Assembly: GCF_030687145.1 (NCBI RefSeq)
Contig: NZ_CP117460.1
Span: 2,294,001 to 2,358,000 of the forward strand
DNA length: 64,000 bases
Origin: Pseudomonas sp. FP1742
GTDB taxonomy: Bacteria > Pseudomonadota > Gammaproteobacteria > Pseudomonadales > Pseudomonadaceae
Reading direction: 5' to 3'
The position numbers and the translations under genes are program-made. Each line of letters begins with the position of its first letter. Positions within the stretch are counted from its first letter, which is position 1. The notes beneath the pieces are model-generated. The model was not told the DNA's origin. It did no database searches and saw only the letters and a list, made by a program, of their open reading frames with translations. Positions 26,547-40,245 of this stretch are shown one piece after another.

Positions 26547-28005
26547 ACGCCTGCGTACCGGACTGAGCCTGGTGCTGTTGGCCATGAGCGTCGCCGGTTG
26601 CGCCAGTTACAGTGGTCTGAGCACCGAAGGCGTCAGCCTCGATGCGAAGAACCTCAAGGCCGGGCAGTCGCTCAATGGTGTGATCCTGACACCCGCCGCA
26701 TGGCCGAAAAGCGACTGGTGGAAAAGCCTCGGCGACCCGCAGCTCGACGGCCTGATCCGCGAAGCCCTGCACGACAGCCCCGACATGCAAATCGCCGACG
26801 CCCGTGCTCACCAGGCCAGTGCTGCCGCCTATGCCGCTGATGCTGCGCGGATGCCCACCCTCGATGCCAACGCTGGTGTCAGCCGTTCGCGTCTGGCCCG
26901 CGACAAAGACCCGAGCGGGCAGGGTGGCACTTACTCCACCGTGCGTAATCTCGGCGCCAGCTTCAATTACACCTTCGACCTCTGGGGCGGCCAGCGCGAT
27001 GCCTGGGAAGCCGCATTGGGCCAGGCCCGCGCCGCCGAAGTCGATCAGCGGGCCGCGCAACTGACCTTGTCCGCCGACGTCGCCCGCGCCTACAGCGATC
27101 TGGGGCAGGCACACATCATCCATGACCTGGCCAGCGAAGACCTCAAGCGCACCCAACAAATGCTCGACCTCAGCCAGCGTCGCCTGAGCTCGGGGATCGA
27201 CAGTCAGTACCAGTTCCAGCAAACCGAAAGCCTTGAAGCCAGCGCCGAAGCCAGCCTGATCGACGCCGAGAAACGCCTGCAAAGCGCGAAAATCGCCTTG
27301 GCGGTGCTGCTGGGCAAAGGCCCGGATCGCGGCAACGAAATCGCCCGGCCGAAAGTCCTTCAGGCCAGCGCCGTTGCATTGCCGTCGGTATTGCCGGCCG
27401 AACTGCTCGGTCGTCGTCCCGACCTCGTGGCCGCGCGCTGGCGGGTCGAGGCCGCGAGCAAGAACATCGCCGCTGGCAAAACACAGTTCTATCCCAACTT
27501 GAACTTGAGCGCGGCGGCGGGTGCCGAATCTTTACTGGGCGATGCGATGTTTGGTTCGGCGAGCCGTTTCTTCAACATCGCTCCAACGATCTCGGTGCCG
27601 ATTTTCGACGGCGGCCGCCTGCGTGCCGACCTCGATTCCCGCGACGCCGATTACGACCTCGCGGTGGCGCAGTACAACAAAAGCCTGGTGAAAGCTTTAG
27701 GCGATGTCAGCGACACCATCAACCAGTTGCACGATATCGGCCGGCAAATCGGCGCCCAGCAACACGCCACCGACATCGCCCGGGATTCTTACAACACCGT
27801 GGTTCAGCGCTACGGTTCCGGCATCGGTAACTACCTGGATGTGCTCAGCATCGAGCAGCAATTGCTCCAGGCCCAGCGTCAGTTGGCCAACCTGAATGCC
27901 GAGCAGATCGATCTGTCGATTCAACTGATGCAAGCGCTGGGTGGCGGATTTCAGGGCGACACCCTGACCGCAGCCAACGCAATCCCAGCCACGCAGCACA
28001 ACTAA
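26536..28005 (+). CDS. Outer-membrane efflux lipoprotein (NodT/OprM class)
   Basis: 489 aa TolC-like outer-membrane factor. Signal peptide with lipobox VAGC (Cys at about residue 22), then two repeated outer-membrane-factor domains (about 60-270 and 280-470) of coiled-coil hairpins with DLWGGQRDAWEAALGQARAA and the repeat ending LDVLSIEQQLLQAQRQLANL. The ATG at 26536 is preferred over the GTG two codons upstream. It forms the outer duct of the tripartite pump encoded with the two following genes. Confidence 0.92.
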   Translation: MNSKRLRTGLSLVLLAMSVAGCASYSGLSTEGVSLDAKNLKAGQSLNGVILTPAAWPKSDWWKSLGDPQLDGLIREALHDSPDMQIADARAHQASAAAYAADAARMPTLDANAGVSRSRLARDKDPSGQGGTYSTVRNLGASFNYTFDLWGGQRDAWEAALGQARAAEVDQRAAQLTLSADVARAYSDLGQAHIIHDLASEDLKRTQQMLDLSQRRLSSGIDSQYQFQQTESLEASAEASLIDAEKRLQSAKIALAVLLGKGPDRGNEIARPKVLQASAVALPSVLPAELLGRRPDLVAARWRVEAASKNIAAGKTQFYPNLNLSAAAGAESLLGDAMFGSASRFFNIAPTISVPIFDGGRLRADLDSRDADYDLAVAQYNKSLVKALGDVSDTINQLHDIGRQIGAQQHATDIARDSYNTVVQRYGSGIGNYLDVLSIEQQLLQAQRQLANLNAEQIDLSIQLMQALGGGFQGDTLTAANAIPATQHN

Positions 28006-28020
28006 TTCAAGGTACTCGTC

Positions 28021-29223
28021 ATGGCCACTGTCGATACAACTCAAGCCCCTGACAACGCTCAAGACACGAGCAACCCGCGCAAGCGCAAAGTGATGCTGTT
28101 TGTCCTGACCATCATGGTGATCCTCGCCGGAGCCGGCGTCTGGGGTTATCACCAATTCTTCGGTCGCTGGAGCGAAAGCACCGACGACGCCTACGTGAAC
28201 GGCAACGTGGTGGAAATCACGCCGCTGGTCACCGGCACCGTGGTCAGCATCGGCGCTGACGATGGCGATTTGGTCCACGAAGGCCAGGTGCTGATCAACT
28301 TCGATCCGAACGACGCCGAAGTCGGTCTGCAAAGCGCCCAGGCCAACCTGGCCCGCACGGTGCGCCAGGTGCGCGGCTTGTACAGCAACGTCGACGGTAT
28401 GAAAGCCCAGGTCAATGCGCAGCAGGCCGAAGTGCAAAAGGCTCAGGAAAACTTCAATCGTCGGAAAAATCTCGCCGCCGGCGGGGCGATTTCCCAGGAA
28501 GAACTGTCCCACGCCCGTGATGACTTGACCTCGGCGCAGAATGCCCTGGCCAACGCCCAACAACAGCTCAAGACCACCAGCGCGCTGGTCGATGACACCG
28601 TGGTGTCGTCGCACCCGGACGTGATGGCCGCCGCCGCGCAAGTGCGTCAGGCGTACCTGAACAATGCCCGCAGCACCTTGATTGCGCCAGTCACCGGTTA
28701 TGTCGCCAAACGTACCGTGCAACTCGGTCAGCGGGTTCAGCCGGGCACGGCGCTGATGGCGGTGATCCCGCTGGATCAGCTGTGGATCGACGCCAACTTC
28801 AAGGAAACCCAACTGCGTGACATGCGCATCGGTCAGCCGGTGGACATCGAAGCGGATCTCTACGGTAGCAACGTCAAATACAGCGGCACCATCGACAGCC
28901 TCGGCGCCGGGACCGGCAGTGCATTTGCCTTGCTGCCGGCGCAGAACGCCACCGGTAACTGGATCAAGATCGTGCAGCGGGTGCCGGTGCGGATTCACAT
29001 CAATGCCGAAGAGCTGGCCAAACACCCATTGCGGGTCGGCCTGTCGACTCAGGTCGATGTGAACCTGCGTGACCAGAGCGGTCCGGTACTGGCGCAACAG
29101 CCACCGCAAAAGGCTTCGTTCAGTACCAATGTGTATGACCGTCAGTTGGTCGAGGCCGACGCGATGATCACCCAATTGATCCACGATAACAGCGCCGCGG
29201 TCAGCAAAACCGCGCACCGCTGA
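28021..29223 (+). CDS. HlyD-family efflux periplasmic adaptor (EmrA-like)
   Basis: 400 aa. A single N-terminal TM helix (about residues 22-42, MLFVLTIMVILAGAGVWGY), followed by the lipoyl half DAYVNGNVVEITPLVTGTV, an alpha-helical hairpin (about 100-190), then LIAPVTGYVAKRTVQLGQRV and the beta-barrel region. Start ATG with AAGGTAC upstream. It links the DHA2 transporter to the outer-membrane factor. The intergenic gap of 15 bases shows operon membership. Confidence 0.92.
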   Translation: MATVDTTQAPDNAQDTSNPRKRKVMLFVLTIMVILAGAGVWGYHQFFGRWSESTDDAYVNGNVVEITPLVTGTVVSIGADDGDLVHEGQVLINFDPNDAEVGLQSAQANLARTVRQVRGLYSNVDGMKAQVNAQQAEVQKAQENFNRRKNLAAGGAISQEELSHARDDLTSAQNALANAQQQLKTTSALVDDTVVSSHPDVMAAAAQVRQAYLNNARSTLIAPVTGYVAKRTVQLGQRVQPGTALMAVIPLDQLWIDANFKETQLRDMRIGQPVDIEADLYGSNVKYSGTIDSLGAGTGSAFALLPAQNATGNWIKIVQRVPVRIHINAEELAKHPLRVGLSTQVDVNLRDQSGPVLAQQPPQKASFSTNVYDRQLVEADAMITQLIHDNSAAVSKTAHR

Positions 29224-29242
29224 TTCGCCATCACACCGACCC

Positions 29243-29279
29243 TGTGGGAGTGAGCTCCCTCTCCACACTCACTCCCACA
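29243..29279. repeat. REP-like hairpin inside the efflux operon
   Basis: 12-bp arms TGTGGGAGTGAG and CTCACTCCCACA around a 13-base loop, in the 126-base gap between the adaptor and the transporter. It shares GTGGGAG with the REPINs but not the GCTTGCTCGCG core, and could reduce downstream expression or stabilise the upstream message. Confidence 0.7.
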
Positions 29280-29349
29280 AGGTCAGCTGCGTCAGTAACA
29301 GGCGCTGTGCCAATCCCGCTCCAAAAAATTCAGCTCCAAAGGATTCGCG

Positions 29350-30879
29350 ATGAGCCATAACGCCTCTTTCTCGCCGCCCAGCCTGGTGCTCAGCACCATC
29401 GGCCTGTCGCTGGCGACGTTCATGCAAGTGCTCGACACCACCATCGCCAACGTGGCCTTGCCGACGATTTCCGGCAACCTGGGCGTGAGTTCGGAGCAGG
29501 GCACCTGGGTGATTACCTCGTTTGCCGTGAGCAACGCCATCGCGCTGCCGCTGACCGGTTGGCTCAGCCGACGCTTTGGTGAGGTGAAACTGTTTTTGTG
29601 GGCGACGATGCTGTTCGTGCTGGCGTCGTTTCTGTGCGGTATCTCGACCTCGATGCCGGAGCTGATCGGCTTTCGGGTACTGCAAGGCCTGGTGGCCGGG
29701 CCGTTGTACCCGATGACCCAGACCCTGTTGATCGCGGTCTATCCGCCCGCCAGGCGCGGCATGGCCCTGGCGTTGCTGGCGATGGTCACGGTGGTGGCGC
29801 CGATTGCCGGTCCCATCCTCGGCGGCTGGATCACCGACAGCTACAGCTGGCCGTGGATCTTCTTCATCAACGTGCCGATCGGGGTTTTCGCCGTGATGGT
29901 GGTGCGCCAGCAACTGAAGGCGCGTCCGGTGGAAACCAGTTACCAGCCGATGGATTACGTGGGGCTGATCACCTTGATCATTGGGGTGGGGGCATTGCAG
30001 GTGATCCTCGACAAGGGCAACGACCTGGATTGGTTCGAGTCGAATTTCATCATCATCGGCGCGGCTATTTCGGTAATTGCGCTGGCGGTGTTCGTGATCT
30101 GGGAGATGACCGACAAACACCCGGTGGTCAACCTGCGGCTGTTCGCCTACCGCAACTTCCGCATCGGCACCATCGTGCTGGTGGGCGGATACGCCGGGTT
30201 CTTCGGCATCAACCTGATCCTGCCGCAATGGCTGCAAACCCAGATGGGCTACACCGCTACCTGGGCTGGCCTGGCAGTGGCGCCGATCGGCATTCTGCCG
30301 GTAGTGCTGTCGCCGTTTGTCGGCAAGTACGCGCACAAATTCGACCTGCGGCTGCTGGCCGGTGGCGCGTTCCTGTGCATCGGTTTGAGTTGCTTCATGC
30401 GCGCCGGGTTTACCAACGAAGTGGACTTCCAGCACATCGCCCTGGTGCAGCTGTTCATGGGGATTGGCGTGGCGTTGTTCTTCATGCCGACCCTGAGCAT
30501 TTTGATGTCGGACCTGCCGCCAAGCCAGATTGCCGATGGCGCGGGGCTGGCGACCTTTCTGCGGACCCTGGGCGGTAGCTTTGCGGCGTCGTTGACCACC
30601 TGGATCTGGATTCGCCGGGCCGATCAGCACCATGCGTATCTGAGTGAAAGCATCACCACCTATGAGCCGGCAACCCGGGAAGCGTTGAACACCCTGGGCG
30701 GGGCGGGTAACCCGGCCTACGCGCAACTGGATCATGTGCTGACCAGCCAGGCATACATGCTCTCCACCGTGGATTACTTCACGTTGCTGGGGTGGGCGTT
30801 CATGGGCTTGATTCTGTTGGTGTGGCTGGCGAAACCGCCATTTGCGGCGAAGGCAGGGCCTGCGGCAGCCGGTCATTAA
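29350..30879 (+). CDS. DHA2-family drug:H+ antiporter (EmrB-like)
   Basis: 509 aa inner-membrane MFS protein with about 14 hydrophobic segments. The DHA2 motif LDTTIANVALPTI lies near residue 28, WVITSFAVSNAIALPLTGWL in TM2, SRRFGEVKLF as motif A, and IAGPILGGWITD as motif C. The ATG is preceded by AAAGGA. With the preceding adaptor and outer-membrane factor it should export hydrophobic toxicants, antibiotics or uncouplers; no substrate can be named. Confidence 0.92.
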   Translation: MSHNASFSPPSLVLSTIGLSLATFMQVLDTTIANVALPTISGNLGVSSEQGTWVITSFAVSNAIALPLTGWLSRRFGEVKLFLWATMLFVLASFLCGISTSMPELIGFRVLQGLVAGPLYPMTQTLLIAVYPPARRGMALALLAMVTVVAPIAGPILGGWITDSYSWPWIFFINVPIGVFAVMVVRQQLKARPVETSYQPMDYVGLITLIIGVGALQVILDKGNDLDWFESNFIIIGAAISVIALAVFVIWEMTDKHPVVNLRLFAYRNFRIGTIVLVGGYAGFFGINLILPQWLQTQMGYTATWAGLAVAPIGILPVVLSPFVGKYAHKFDLRLLAGGAFLCIGLSCFMRAGFTNEVDFQHIALVQLFMGIGVALFFMPTLSILMSDLPPSQIADGAGLATFLRTLGGSFAASLTTWIWIRRADQHHAYLSESITTYEPATREALNTLGGAGNPAYAQLDHVLTSQAYMLSTVDYFTLLGWAFMGLILLVWLAKPPFAAKAGPAAAGH

Positions 30880-30893
30880 GTCAACACAGTCCC

Positions 30894-30983
30894 TGTGGGA
30901 GCGGGCTTGCTCGCGAAAGCGGTTTAACATTCAACGTTTATGTTGACTGACACGCCGCCTTCGCGAGCAAGCCCGCTCCCACA
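30894..30983. repeat. REPIN, GTGGGAGCGGGCTTGCTCGCGA family
   Basis: Inward-facing arms between the convergent transporter gene and lpxH; likely marks both transcript ends. Confidence 0.9.
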
Positions 30984-31002
30984 TGGGTTTTGTGTTTGGC
31001 CG

Positions 31003-31755
31003 TTAGTTCGCGGGGGCTGCCAATTGCGGCGGCGGGGTGAAATCAAACGGCGCCAATGCAAACCCTTGCTCATCCACCTGCAATGCCCAGCCCTGACGAT
31101 CCCAATCCCCCAGCACAATGCGTTTGGCCGCTTGCTCGCCAATCTGCAACTTGTGGATGGCGGGGCGATGGGTGTGGCCGTGGATCAAGGTTTTCACGCC
31201 ATATTGCTGCATGACCCGCGGTACTTCTTCCGGCGTGACATCGACGATGTCATTGGCCTTCATCCGCGTCTGCACACGGCTTTCACTGCGCAACTTGCGC
31301 GCCAGCTTATGCCGGGTGCCCAAAGGCAGATGGCGCAGGATGAACAGGGTGATCGGGTTGCGCAGGTAACGACGCAGTTTCATATAGCCGACATCGCGGG
31401 TGCAGAGGCTGTCGCCGTGCATCAACAGCACCGGCTCGCCGTAAAACTGCACGACACTCGGATCTTTGAGCAAGGTGCAGCCGGCCGCTTTGCAGAAGGC
31501 CTTGCCGAGCATGAAGTCGCGATTGCCGTGCATCAGAAAAATCGCCGTGCCGCTGTCGCTCAAATTACGCAGGGCCTGGCAGATGGAACGCTGGAACGGC
31601 GTCATGGCATCGTCGCCAATCCACGCCTCGAAAAAGTCGCCCAGAATGTACAACGCACTCGCCGAGCAGGCGCGTCCGGCGAGCAAATCCAGAAACGCCC
31701 GGGTAATGTCCGGGCGCTCCTCTTCCAGATGCAAGTCTGAAATCAGCAGTATCAC
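31003..31755 (-). CDS. lpxH: UDP-2,3-diacylglucosamine diphosphatase
   Basis: 250 aa peripheral membrane pyrophosphatase of lipid A biosynthesis, converting UDP-2,3-diacylglucosamine to lipid X. Calcineurin-like ligands are visible: ISDLHLEE (Asp, His), [12 protein letters not shown] (Asp), MHGNRDF (Asn), [11 protein letters not shown] (His) and [11 protein letters not shown] (two His). The GTG start overlaps the ppiB stop by 4 bases, so it is coupled to ppiB. Length is typical. Confidence 0.95.
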   Translation of the reverse strand: MILLISDLHLEEERPDITRAFLDLLAGRACSASALYILGDFFEAWIGDDAMTPFQRSICQALRNLSDSGTAIFLMHGNRDFMLGKAFCKAAGCTLLKDPSVVQFYGEPVLLMHGDSLCTRDVGYMKLRRYLRNPITLFILRHLPLGTRHKLARKLRSESRVQTRMKANDIVDVTPEEVPRVMQQYGVKTLIHGHTHRPAIHKLQIGEQAAKRIVLGDWDRQGWALQVDEQGFALAPFDFTPPPQLAAPAN

Positions 31756-32255
31756 TCAATGATCTCGGCTTTCTCGATGATCACGTCGTCTGCGGGTACG
31801 TCCTGGTGACCGGCCTTGGAGGTAGTGGCCACGCCTTTGATCTTGTCGACGACGTCGGTGCCTTCAACCACTTCGCCGAATACCGCGTAGCCCCAGCCCT
31901 GAACGGTCTTGGCGCTGTGGTTCAGGAAGCTGTTGTCAGCCACGTTGATGAAGAATTGCGCGGAAGCCGAATGCGGCTCCATGGTGCGGGCCATGGCAAC
32001 GCTGTACTTCTTGTTCGGCAGGCCGTTGTCGGCTTCGTTCTGGATGCTTGGGCGCTTGTCTTTCTTTTCTTTCATGCCTGGCTCGAAACCGCCGCCCTGG
32101 ATCATGAAGTTACCGATGACGCGGTGGAAAACAGTGTTTTCGTAGTGACCGGCCTTGACGTATTCGATGAAGTTGGCAACGGTCAGCGGTGCCTTTTCAG
32201 CGTTCAGTTGCAGGACGATGTCGCCGAAGTTGGTAGACAGTTTGACTTTGGTCAT
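31752..32255 (-). CDS. ppiB: Peptidyl-prolyl cis-trans isomerase B (cyclophilin)
   Basis: 167 aa cytoplasmic cyclophilin without signal peptide. Seen: [15 protein letters not shown] (catalytic Arg), [20 protein letters not shown] and [20 protein letters not shown]. It is the first gene of a ppiB-lpxH pair divergent from glnS, a conserved pseudomonad arrangement. Confidence 0.96.
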   Translation of the reverse strand: MTKVKLSTNFGDIVLQLNAEKAPLTVANFIEYVKAGHYENTVFHRVIGNFMIQGGGFEPGMKEKKDKRPSIQNEADNGLPNKKYSVAMARTMEPHSASAQFFINVADNSFLNHSAKTVQGWGYAVFGEVVEGTDVVDKIKGVATTSKAGHQDVPADDVIIEKAEIIE

Positions 32256-32415
32256 GATGGGTACTCATTCTAAGAATTCGTGGGTTTCGGGGCTCTACAG
32301 CCCTCAACCGGTCCGGCCAGTGTCGGCCAAGGTGCGCAGTTTAGCGTGCCGGACGCGAATTTCGAGGCTGTTTTTCATTGCCAGCCGATTAAATGCAACC
32401 GATTGCCGGCCTGCT

Positions 32416-32446
32416 CTGTCAGCCACTTGACAGCATCGGCTATGAT
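32416..32446 (+). promoter_or_regulatory. Candidate glnS promoter region
   Basis: A TATGAT -10-like hexamer (32441-32446) lies downstream of a perfect inverted repeat CTGTCA (32416-32421) and TGACAG (32428-32433). No good -35 sits at 16-18 bases, so the assignment is tentative; the repeat may be the more interesting element. Confidence 0.35.
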
Positions 32447-32517
32447 AAGCCCCTTTGATTTATAACAGCCGCTTCGATTTGGCCAACTGGCCGCGCACTT
32501 GTACGTTCAAGGATCCT

Positions 32518-34215
<1,698 letters not shown>

Positions 34216-34235
34216 TCAAGTCTTAAGGAACTGTC

Positions 34236-35618
<1,383 letters not shown>

Positions 35619-35633
35619 TCGCTTGATTGGCTA

Positions 35634-35670
35634 CAAAACAGAACCCGCCTTGTGCGGGTTTTGTTTTTTT
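35634..35670 (+). terminator. Rho-independent terminator after cysS
   Basis: Stem AACCCGC / GCGGGTT (35642-35660) with loop CTTGT, flanked by A-rich and T-rich tracts (TTTTGTTTTTTT). Confidence 0.9.
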
Positions 35671-35707
35671 GGTTGGACGCAAGTGCGGCGTTGCCCCGGC
35701 TGACGCC

Positions 35708-35800
35708 TTCGCGAGCAAGCCCGCTCCCACATTGGATTTGCATCGTACACAAAACCCCATCACACCGAAGATCAAATGTGGGAGCGGGCTTGCTCGCGAA
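35708..35800. repeat. REP pair, outward-facing arrangement
   Basis: TTCGCGAGCAAGCCCGCTCC then, about 50 bases on, its complement, between the convergent cysS and sigma-54 activator genes. Confidence 0.88.
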
Positions 35801-35836
35801 GGTCTCAAGCCGAACGCCGCCAGTGCGGCTCACTCG

Positions 35837-37714
35837 TCACTCAACCTGGCGCAACCGCTTGTAAAGGGTATTGCGACTAACCCCCAACCGCCGCGCCAAG
35901 TGCGAAATATTTCCTCCAGCCGCCTGCAACTGCCGATTCAATGCCTCGGCGTCATTCAAATCAACCACTATCGGCTCTGGCGCATCCACCGGCTCCATCT
36001 CCAGATCGACAAAAAAATCATCCGGCAAATGCTCAGGCTTGACGGGCTGTTCCTCGGCCATGGCCAGCGCCACCTGCATCACGCTGCTGACCTGGCGCAA
36101 ATTCCCCGGCCACGGATGACGACTGAACAACTCCATCACTTCACGGCTCAAGCCAGCCCATTGACTCGGTTCGCGGTGCTGTTCCCACAGCCGTTTGAAC
36201 AGCGCTTCCTTATCGCCGCGTTCCCGTAGTGGCGGCAACTCCAGGGTCAGGCCACCGATGCGGTAATACAAATCCTCACGAAACCGCCCCAACTGAACCT
36301 GTTCGCGCAACAAGCGGTTAGTCGCCGAAATGATCCGAATGTCCACCGGGAACAACTCGCTGCTGCCCACCGGTTGCACGCAGCGTTCTTGCAACACCCG
36401 AAGTAGCCGGGCCTGGGTTGGCAGTGGCATGTCGCCGATTTCATCGAGGAACAGCGTGCCTTTATCGGCCTTGCGGATCAGCCCGATGCTGCCTTTCTGA
36501 TTGGCGCCAGTGAACGCACCTTTCTCATAGCCAAATAATTCGGATTCCACCAGTTCGGCGGGGATCGCTGCACAGTTCACGGCAATGAACGGCTGTTTGC
36601 GGCGTGAACTGGCCTGATGCAGGGCTTTGACGAAGACTTCCTTGCCGACCCCGGTTTCTCCGTGGATTAGCAGCGGAATGTCTTTTTCCAGCAGGCGTTC
36701 GGCCTGGCGCACGGCTTTTTCCACGCGGCTGTCGCCAAAGTGCAGGGTGTTGAGGCTGATCGCGGTAGGCACTGCCACGGTGGGTTCGGCGCTCTTGGGT
36801 TCAGCACCCTTTGTTTCAGAACTCTTTATTTGAGAAAACAGCCTGGCTTGAATCGGCACTTGTTTAGGTCGCTTCAACACGCACTGGAAACGGTTGCGTC
36901 CCGAGGCCTGCAGGGAAAACGGCAGGCCGTCCGGCTGATTCAGCAGTTCCATCAACGAGACTTTGAACAGGCTTTCGACGCTGACCCGCGACAGGTTGAT
37001 GCCCAGCAGATTATCGGCCCGGCGATTGGCCGACAGCACCTGACCGGTCTCGTCGAAGATCAACAGCCCGGCCCATTGGCTGTCGAGGTTGTTCAAGCCG
37101 GTGTTGAAGGTCAGTTGAAAATGCTGGCCGTGGAACAGGTTGAGGATCAGCCGGTTCTCCACGGTCTGGCTCATCATCTTGACCATGCCCAAGGTGTGGG
37201 ACGGCGGCAGGTAGCTGTCGCTGGACACATCCAGCACTGCGATCACCTTGCGCTCGGCATCGAAAATCGGTGCGGCGGAACCGGTCATGAAGCGGTTGGC
37301 CTTGAGAAAATGCTCATCGTGCTCGATATGCACGGCCTGCTCGCAGGCCAACGCGGTGCCGATCGCATTGGTCCCGCTGCAATGCTCCATCCAACTGGCG
37401 CCTGCGCTGAAACCGCGGGTCAGGCTCGGCTCGATGAAACGCTGGGTACCCCACGACGTCAGCACCTGGCCGTGATTGTCGGCGAGCATGATCAGGCAAT
37501 TGGAGTTGCTGAGGATGTTTTCGTAATACGGCAGGACTTCCTGATGGGTGGTCTGCACCAGGGAATGCTGGCTCTCCAGCAATTGGGCGATGCCATCGGC
37601 CGGCAGTTGGTCGAACGCCGGAGCACTCTGATGATTAAGCCCGAACGCACGGCAGCGTGACCAGGAGTCCTGGATGATGGCGTCGTGGGAGAGCGGCGGG
37701 GCAGGTGCGGCCAT
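35837..37714 (-). CDS. Sigma-54-dependent activator (AcoR-like, GAF-PAS-AAA-Fis)
   Basis: 625 aa. N-terminal GAF domain (about 60-210; SWMEHCSGTNAIGTALACEQ), a PAS-like segment (about 215-270), then AAA+: Walker A HGETGVGKEV, the sigma-54 contact loop GYEKGAFTGA, Walker B GTLFLDEIGDM and the arginine-finger region FREDLYYRIGGL. The C-terminal Fis-type HTH is NISHLARRLGVSRNTLYKRL. I prefer the ATG at 37714 because AGAGG lies 10 bases upstream; an in-frame ATG at 37738 follows an A-rich motif. Divergent from the glycerol-type transporter operon, whose promoter is sigma-54 dependent, so it is the obvious activator. The GAF ligand is unknown. Confidence 0.92.
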   Translation of the reverse strand: MAAPAPPLSHDAIIQDSWSRCRAFGLNHQSAPAFDQLPADGIAQLLESQHSLVQTTHQEVLPYYENILSNSNCLIMLADNHGQVLTSWGTQRFIEPSLTRGFSAGASWMEHCSGTNAIGTALACEQAVHIEHDEHFLKANRFMTGSAAPIFDAERKVIAVLDVSSDSYLPPSHTLGMVKMMSQTVENRLILNLFHGQHFQLTFNTGLNNLDSQWAGLLIFDETGQVLSANRRADNLLGINLSRVSVESLFKVSLMELLNQPDGLPFSLQASGRNRFQCVLKRPKQVPIQARLFSQIKSSETKGAEPKSAEPTVAVPTAISLNTLHFGDSRVEKAVRQAERLLEKDIPLLIHGETGVGKEVFVKALHQASSRRKQPFIAVNCAAIPAELVESELFGYEKGAFTGANQKGSIGLIRKADKGTLFLDEIGDMPLPTQARLLRVLQERCVQPVGSSELFPVDIRIISATNRLLREQVQLGRFREDLYYRIGGLTLELPPLRERGDKEALFKRLWEQHREPSQWAGLSREVMELFSRHPWPGNLRQVSSVMQVALAMAEEQPVKPEHLPDDFFVDLEMEPVDAPEPIVVDLNDAEALNRQLQAAGGNISHLARRLGVSRNTLYKRLRQVE

Positions 37715-37737
37715 GGCAGTCAGCCTCTGAAACAGCA

Positions 37738-37752
37738 TTTTTATTGTTGTTA
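37738..37752 (-). promoter_or_regulatory. Hfq/Crc-type A-rich motif at the activator start
   Basis: Minus-strand reading TAACAACAATAAAAA carries consecutive AAN triplets (CA motif), adjacent to the ATG at 37738 and 24 bases upstream of the preferred ATG. Such sites near start codons allow Hfq/Crc to block translation; repression here is predicted. Confidence 0.55.
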
Positions 37753-37762
37753 TGGGATTGCA

Positions 37763-37851
37763 TGTGGGAGCGGGCTTGCTCGCGAATGCGGACTGTCAAA
37801 CACCAATGATGTGGCTGACAGTCCGCATTCGCGAGCAAGCCCGCTCCCACA
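37763..37851. repeat. REPIN with extended symmetry
   Basis: Inward REP arms whose symmetry continues inward (GCGAATGCGGACTGTC and its complement), giving an unusually long stem between the activator and the transporter operon. The first TTGTTCA repeat begins 6 bases beyond its end. Confidence 0.9.
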
Positions 37852-37856
37852 GAGTG

Positions 37857-37927
37857 TTGTTCACTATTGTTCATTGTCAACCAGCAAATTGTTCAATTGT
37901 TCAGTCGTGATTGTTCATTTCTGTTCA
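37857..37927. promoter_or_regulatory. Upstream activating repeats, six copies of TTGTTCA
   Basis: TTGTTCA occurs at 37857, 37867, 37889, 37897 and 37911, and CTGTTCA at 37921 (start positions). The spacings are 10, 22, 8, 14 and 10 bases. The cluster lies 64-134 bases upstream of the sigma-54 promoter, the expected enhancer distance. The divergent sigma-54 activator is the likely ligand; binding is inferred. Confidence 0.7.
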
Positions 37928-37990
37928 GCAACGAACGCGGTTTCAATCTCTTTTGATGGAATTTCGAGTCGGATCAAACGCTTGAGATTT

Positions 37991-38007
37991 CTGGCACGAA
38001 TGTCGCT
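37991..38007 (+). promoter_or_regulatory. Sigma-54 promoter of the glycerol transporter operon
   Basis: CTGGCACGAATGTCGCT: the -24 element CTGGCACG is exact and the -12 element TCGCT has one mismatch to TTGCW, with correct spacing (GG at 37993, GC at 38005). The predicted start is near 38018, 36 bases before the first gene. Confidence 0.85.
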
Positions 38008-38030
38008 GTAGTGCTCCGGTCGCTTGACTC

Positions 38031-38044
38031 AAAAAATAAAAAAA
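38031..38044 (+). promoter_or_regulatory. Hfq/Crc-type A-rich motif in the glpS leader
   Basis: AAAAAATAAAAAAA lies directly before the GG of the ribosome-binding site and 10 bases from the ATG, within the short predicted leader. It fits AANAANAA, the Hfq distal-face site used for catabolite repression. Confidence 0.6.
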
Positions 38045-38053
38045 GGCCGAGCC

Positions 38054-39147
<1,094 letters not shown>

Positions 39148-39148
<1 letters not shown>

Positions 39149-40245
39149 TGGCCGAAATCCGATTGCAGAACCTTGCCCACAGCTATACCCACACACCGGC
39201 CGGCCCCGAGGATTACGCGATCCGCGAAATGGACCACGTCTGGGAGCAGGGCGGCGCCTATGCGCTGCTCGGGCCTTCGGGGTGCGGCAAGTCGACCTTG
39301 CTCAACATCATTTCCGGGTTGCTCAGTCCGTCCCAGGGCCAGGTGTTGTTCGACAGTAAAGTGGTCAACGAACTGACCCCGGAAAAGCGCAACATCGCCC
39401 AGGTTTTCCAGTTCCCGGTGGTCTACGACACCATGACGGTGTTCGATAACCTGGCCTTCCCGCTGCGCAATCAGGGCATGGTCGAAGCGAAAATCTACAG
39501 CAAGGTGCATGAAATAGCCGAAGTCCTCGACCTTCAGGCATTGCTGCACAAGAAGGCGCGCAACCTCACCGCCGATGAAAAACAGAAAGTCTCCATGGGC
39601 CGTGGGCTGGTGCGTGATGACGTGTCGGCGATCCTGTTCGATGAACCGCTGACGGTGATCGACCCGCACCTGAAGTGGAAGCTGCGACGCAAGCTCAAGC
39701 AGATCCACGAGCAGTTCAACATCACCATGGTCTACGTCACCCACGATCAGCTCGAAGCTTCCACCTTCGCCGACAAAATCGCAGTGATGTATGGCGGGCA
39801 GATCGTGCAGTTCGGTACGCCACGGGAATTGTTCGAGCGGCCGAGCCACACCTTTGTCGGTTATTTCATCGGCAGCCCGGGGATGAACCTGATCGAGGTT
39901 CAACCGCAACCCGGCGGTGTCGGTTTTGCCGGTACCCACTTGCCGTTGTCCGAAGCGATGCAGAAACGAATCGCCGACACCGAATGGAAAACCCTGAAGG
40001 TCGGCATCCGTCCTGAGTTCGTTCATGTGTGGGAAGAATCCTTTGATGACGCGATGCAGGCAAAGGTCGTACACGTCGAAGACCTGGGCACCTACAAGAT
40101 CATGACCCTGAACCTCGACGGCGTTCTGCTGAAAGTACGCCTGGCCGAAGACAAACCGGTGCCCGATGGCACGGCGTACATCAGTTTTCCGGCCCAGTGG
40201 TTGATGGTCTATGCCGATGATTACCTGCTGGAGGTGCTGCCATGA
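39148..40245 (+). CDS. glpT: Glycerol-type ABC transporter ATP-binding protein 2
   Basis: 365 aa second ATPase. Walker A GPSGCGKSTLL, Q-loop QVFQFPVVYDTMTV, a degenerate signature NLTADEKQKVSMGRGL in place of LSGGQ, Walker B ILFDEPLTVIDPHL and H-loop YVTHDQLEAST. Read with the preceding gene, the sites are complementary: one partner has a good LSGGQ but altered H-loop, the other the reverse, predicting a heterodimer with one fully canonical ATP site. Its start overlaps the previous stop by one base. The symbol follows Rhizobium naming and is not the E. coli glycerol-3-phosphate antiporter. Confidence 0.85.
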
